This document shows, piece after piece, positions 60,087 to 64,000 of a stretch of 64,000 bases of DNA. Made by a program: the position numbers and the translations under genes. The stretch covers positions 105,386 through 169,385 of the forward strand of contig VTPC01000478.1 of NCBI GenBank assembly GCA_011009095.1, written 5' to 3'. Each line of letters opens with the position of its first letter. The first letter of the stretch is position 1. The DNA comes from Ignelater luminosus (taxonomy: Eukaryota > Arthropoda > Insecta > Coleoptera > Elateridae). The notes beneath the pieces were generated by a model that did no database searches, was not told where the DNA came from, and saw only the letters and a program-made list of their open reading frames with translations.

Positions 60087-61403
60087 CACTCATAGACAAA
60101 AATATTGCATACTTTTGTTTTGTTCATTTATTTTTTTGTTTGAGAAGTAGTATAGATCAAAGTGTGCTGGATTGTTGTTTTTAAGCTTAAATTAATGTAT
60201 CTGTCAAGGAGATTACATATAAGTCTTGGTATGTAAAATCCACAACTCAATTTATTGAACAAGGAACTTTAGAAGAATAATAACACATGATAAATAACCG
60301 AAAAGCTTCAAAAATAACGTGTCTATACTAAAACAAATAAATTTTAATAACGCGTGTTTCCTCCTCGAGCTCGAATGATTGACCTCATTCTTCTGGATAG
60401 GCTGGGAAAAAGGTTTTGGGTTATTTCTTGGGTAATCGATTCCCATTCTTCTCTTGCAGCAATTCTGAGTTCGTGTCTAGTCGCTCAATAGGGGTAAGAT
60501 CGGGACTGTATGGAGACCATTCTAATGTTCTGATATTAACCTCATCAAGATACTGTGTCAACTTCTCACACCCTATAACTCCAACGTAGGGCACTACATG
60601 CTCTTGTAAGATGTCTTCAATACATCGTTCAGTCGTCATTCCTTCGTTAACCCCCAGAAGCTCTGAACGTGACTCCCAACTAATACTACCCCAAAACATT
60701 ATTCCACCATCTCCAAAGCTTATATTATTAACCAAATTACAACTGTTATAGTGCTCTGAGACTCTTCTATACTCTTTATTTCGTTCGTCCGGCTTCCAAA
60801 GTTGAATCCTTGTTTTGTCAGTAAAACAAATATCCTTCCATTCCTCCATGGTCCAATTAGCATGGACTCGAGCAAATTCTAATCTTTGTCTTGTGTGCTG
60901 TTGTTCAAACCGACTTCTTTTAACCTTCGCATTATCGTCTCAAAACTAATAGTAACCCTTTTTACGTTTTGCAGCCCAATTCTTAATCGAGAGGATGTAA
61001 GCTCACGATTTTGATGTAATTGAACAAGTCTTGCAATATTTTTCTGTCTGTAACCTTCTTGCCATAAAGTTACCACTTTTACGACATCCAATTCTTTGCT
61101 GTGGTTATTTCGCGGCATCGTTTTACGAAAGTTTTTTAATTACACATAAAGCAACAAAAAAAATAGAGCAAAACCAAATTTTAGTCATAGAGTTTATAAT
61201 GTTTATCAAGGAAACACACTATTTCCACAACTTTGACAAAACAGCACAATTATGACAATTGTCAAAACATAAACAAATCAAATGTTTTTCACAGTCTTCT
61301 AAAATAATTGCGTTACATAAAAGTGATATTCCAAGAAGAAAATCCACATTTTGCTGGATTTATTAATATAATTAACAACATGCAATACTTTTGTCCTTGA
61401 GTG
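60087..61403. mobile_element. Tc1-like element
   Basis: The left end CACTCATAGACAAAAATATT and the reverse complement of the right end, CACTCAAGGACAAAAGTATT, agree at all but three positions and both continue GCAT. TA flanks both (60085-60086 and 61404-61405). The length of 1317 bases is close to that of intact Tc1-like elements. The interior holds a shortened transposase on the minus strand. Confidence 0.92.
60344..61118 (-). pseudogene. Tc1-like DD34E transposase with internal deletions
   Basis: From the ATG at 61116-61118 the N-terminus reads VVTLWQEGYRQKNIARLV, the first helix-turn-helix, then jumps to ELTSSRLRIGLQNV, so roughly 40 residues of the second helix-turn-helix are missing. After a frameshift the frame 60421-60849 gives ICFTDKTRIQLWKPDERN with the first catalytic aspartate, then IMFWGSISWESRSELL. 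EHVVPYVGVIG runs straight into CEKLTQYLDEV, so the block with the second aspartate (normally xxDNARPH) has been deleted in frame. LEWSPYSPDLTPIERL retains the final glutamate. A further deletion and shift lead to REEWESITQEITQNLF and a stop at 60344-60346. About 258 codons remain of the usual 340 or so. The enzyme cannot be active. Confidence 0.9.
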
Positions 61404-61405
61404 TA

Positions 61406-64000
61406 TATTTGTGAAGCGGTATCCCACTTCTTAGTAGTTCAAACATATCTGTTTACGAATAACGAAATGCATTAATGCATACAGGGTGTTGTGAAAATTC
61501 TTAAAAACAGAAAGCTTTGGATAACAGGAAAATCTTAACTCATAGTAGTAGGTTTTGCTTCCTCTTGGCATCTGCTATTCTACTGATCAGCTTTCCTTTT
61601 TAATTTGAAAGTAATATGCAGCTTCTTTCATCCGATTCTGATATTCATGTTACAATGATCTACAGACCTTCTTATGATCTATTGGCCATACATTGTAAAA
61701 AAGCTTTCAGTTCTAAGATAATCAATTTGTCTTTTTTTTTGGCGTAACTGTAACGAGCGATCTAAAAATTTCCACCTCAAATGTGGCTTTGTAAGATATA
61801 AGTTATGTCTGTACTAAACAATAATACGTAATTACTATAAATTAAATTACTAATCGATAGAATAAAACGAGAACACAGAACACTTTAAAATCAAATTTTT
61901 CCTTGTGAACTTTTAAATTTAGATTGCTAACCTTTAAGGAACCCAATTGTATCTGGACGGTTTTAGGTGGTTTTATTCCTGGTCTTTTACTTCCCCTCTT
62001 TATGATTATGATTTATACTTATCTCTTGAAAAGTGTTTTTAATGGAGTGATGGCATCTACTATTCCGCATATAACATTTAGTCATGAAAGACTAATATTT
62101 TGATTAAAAAACAATTTTCTTTTACAATTACAACAATATTGTCAATTTGACTAACTCAAACTGGGTTATAGATATCTGGATCAAAATACTCACTGATCTA
62201 ATGATTGTGTTTTTCTTTGCTAATTTACGTATATTCATAGAAGTCAAAATATTTTTCATTTTTGTTTTAATTGTATATTGTTCAGTGCGTTAATGAATAA
62301 ACTTTACATTTTATTTAACTCTAATTTATTATTATTTATTTTTAATAAATTAACAATGCAGGTTTTGTGAATCAATTTACGTGTAGTTGCAATCATTTTT
62401 GTTTTTTTGTTTCAAATTACGTAAAATTTACGAAAGAATATCTTGAGATGCATAAAACCTTTTGTCTCTGTGTTCTAGAAATTTATATGAGCTTGTTACA
62501 AAATAACACCGTATCTAATCTTAACTATAATTGCATCTTTAATAGAGAAATTGAATGCTCCAAGTAAAAAGTATGTAACATTCACATGTTGATTTTTACG
62601 ACTCACGTTTTGAAATATTTTTACTTATCATCCTTTTTTCTTTTACTATACACTAACGGAGTTCAGGCAAAAACACATAATGAGTTTAACTTAGATTATC
62701 TTATGTACTGTACCTTACAATATTGTTATCTTTGATAGTATGTAATATAAGCGTAGCAAATTTGATTTTACCGTTAATTTATCATTGGCTTTTGTGTGAA
62801 CAATAATAACTACGAAATTGAAAACCGGCCTAAAATAAGTGACAGTTGATTTGATAACCAATTATGATAAGAAGTATAGTAGATACAATACGAATGTACA
62901 GCAAGAGGGTGTCTATACATTACCGTTATGAAATAATGAAATGAGATATCAACCTACAGAGAAAGTCAAAAAATCATGATTAATAATATTTTCAACGGTG
63001 TGCATGGTGGCAGCAGCATTTCAGTTTGTAGTAACTTATTTATAAAACGTGTTAGTATTTTTTGTTTTGTTGTACTAACTGCCTTTATTTTACAGTTAGG
63101 CATCAGAAAGTTTGGGGAGAACATGTGCTGTATTTCGTCGAGTTCCCTTAAAAATATAAATTTATTACGAACACGTTACTAGGTTACCAGAAAACTTTTT
63201 TTTTTGTAGTAGGGCAACTTCCAACCTGGGAACATATTAATAAAGCTTCATATTTAGTTTTATTTACTCGATAAAACAGAATTGTTTTTGCTCCATTTTT
63301 TTTTTTGTTAACAAACACATTTTTAGAATATGCCTGAAAGCAAGGAGAAAAGATTTCTACGTATGTTAATATTTTTGTTTGAGAATTCAACTACTGAAAT
63401 TGCTTAAGTAGGAACCCTATTAATTATATTTACTATCTGCTGCAGTCACAAACTTATCGATATTCATACTTACATCATAACACTGCAAGTTTCATTAATC
63501 ATGGCCTTTTTACGAAATGTCCTCGTAGTTATACTTTGAGCGTAACACGAATGCATATTACTTTAAAGTAGTTTGTGATTAATGACACAAAGTTTATATT
63601 TATCTCATAAAGTGAAAAGATTATCTGTCGGTTGTGTCTTAATGAGTTGTACTACTTTTTTGCTATTATTTATATTAATGTACAAAAAAAGAATTAATGA
63701 AAGAAAAAAGATATTACCGGTTCTTCCTTTTTTGTCTACTATTAACATTTTTAAATACCGTTAATTAGTCGTTATATGGGGCGCTATGAAATTATTTAAT
63801 ATCTTATTAATTTCGCTTGCTTTAATTAGAATATGATGGTTTTTGTTGTATGTTTTGTGGAATTTAAAGACGGCATCCTTTCTTAGATGTCTTTATTTCC
63901 CTTTCCTTGTCTAATTATGTTGTTGTCGTAATTATTGTGCTGTCGCAAAAAGAGTGAATTGTTTTATAAATGAATTCTAAATGGTGAGAATTAGTAGTAT
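61406..64000. other. AT-rich DNA, no supported gene
   Basis: TACAGGGTGTTGTGAAAATT at 61480 resembles a MITE end, but no inverted partner was found. Frames at 62367-62567, 62976-63182 and 63582-63764 have no motif. Confidence 0.5.

Noticed and set aside
1-64000. CRISPR arrays, operons, rRNA genes, phage modules
   Set aside because: No regularly spaced direct repeats, no dense coding and no rRNA-like sequence. The window is eukaryotic in character.

Overview
The window reads as a gene-poor, AT-rich stretch of an arthropod nuclear genome, most likely an insect. The case rests on its transposable-element fauna: a DD34D mariner, a Tc1-like DD34E element, a Tigger/pogo element, a piggyBac relic, a ZBED-type hAT, RTE-like and R2-clade non-LTR retrotransposons, a Penelope-like shard, and several MITEs with CAGGG ends and TA target sites. 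I found no operons, no convincing tRNA or rRNA gene and no CRISPR array. No host protein-coding exon can be defended. Every recognisable coding stretch is a decayed transposon protein.

Layout, left to right. 1-2300: AT-rich, nothing recognised. 2330-2990: more GC-rich, unassigned. 3000-4830: R2-clade retrotransposon remnant on the minus strand with a small internal inverted duplication. 7037-7437: palindromic modules carrying GGTCGCTCAA. 7590-7891: Penelope-like GIY-YIG tail. 8428-9541: RTE-like reverse transcriptase relic. 9600-17160: nothing supported. 17176-17497: tail of a Tc1/mariner-superfamily transposase. 22056-26036: a second RTE-like relic, fused to a Penelope shard and split by a 1.2 kb foldback MITE.

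29465-29813: short TA-flanked MITE. 30560-32640: second R2-clade relic, split by a hAT-like MITE. 32897-36703: two copies of a ~1.9 kb repeat around a 76-base N gap, each with internal ~464 bp subrepeats. 38784-40525: piggyBac relic between CCCATTAACGGCCAA ends. 42590-45120: third RTE-like relic, split by a 2 kb Tigger element. 50944-53275: hAT element with BED finger. 54151-55432: near-complete mariner. 58431-59067: MITE with ~100 bp terminal repeats. 59400-59760: possible retrotransposon gag shard. 60087-61403: Tc1-like element. The remainder is unassigned AT-rich DNA.

Nothing here forms a pathway. What the window records is a history of insertion. Three retrotransposons are each interrupted by a younger DNA transposon, and in two of them the host reading frame resumes on the far side, which gives relative ages. 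All transposases carry frameshifts, stops, deletions or lost catalytic residues, so none looks able to act on its own. All family assignments come from reading translated motifs by eye, without database searches.
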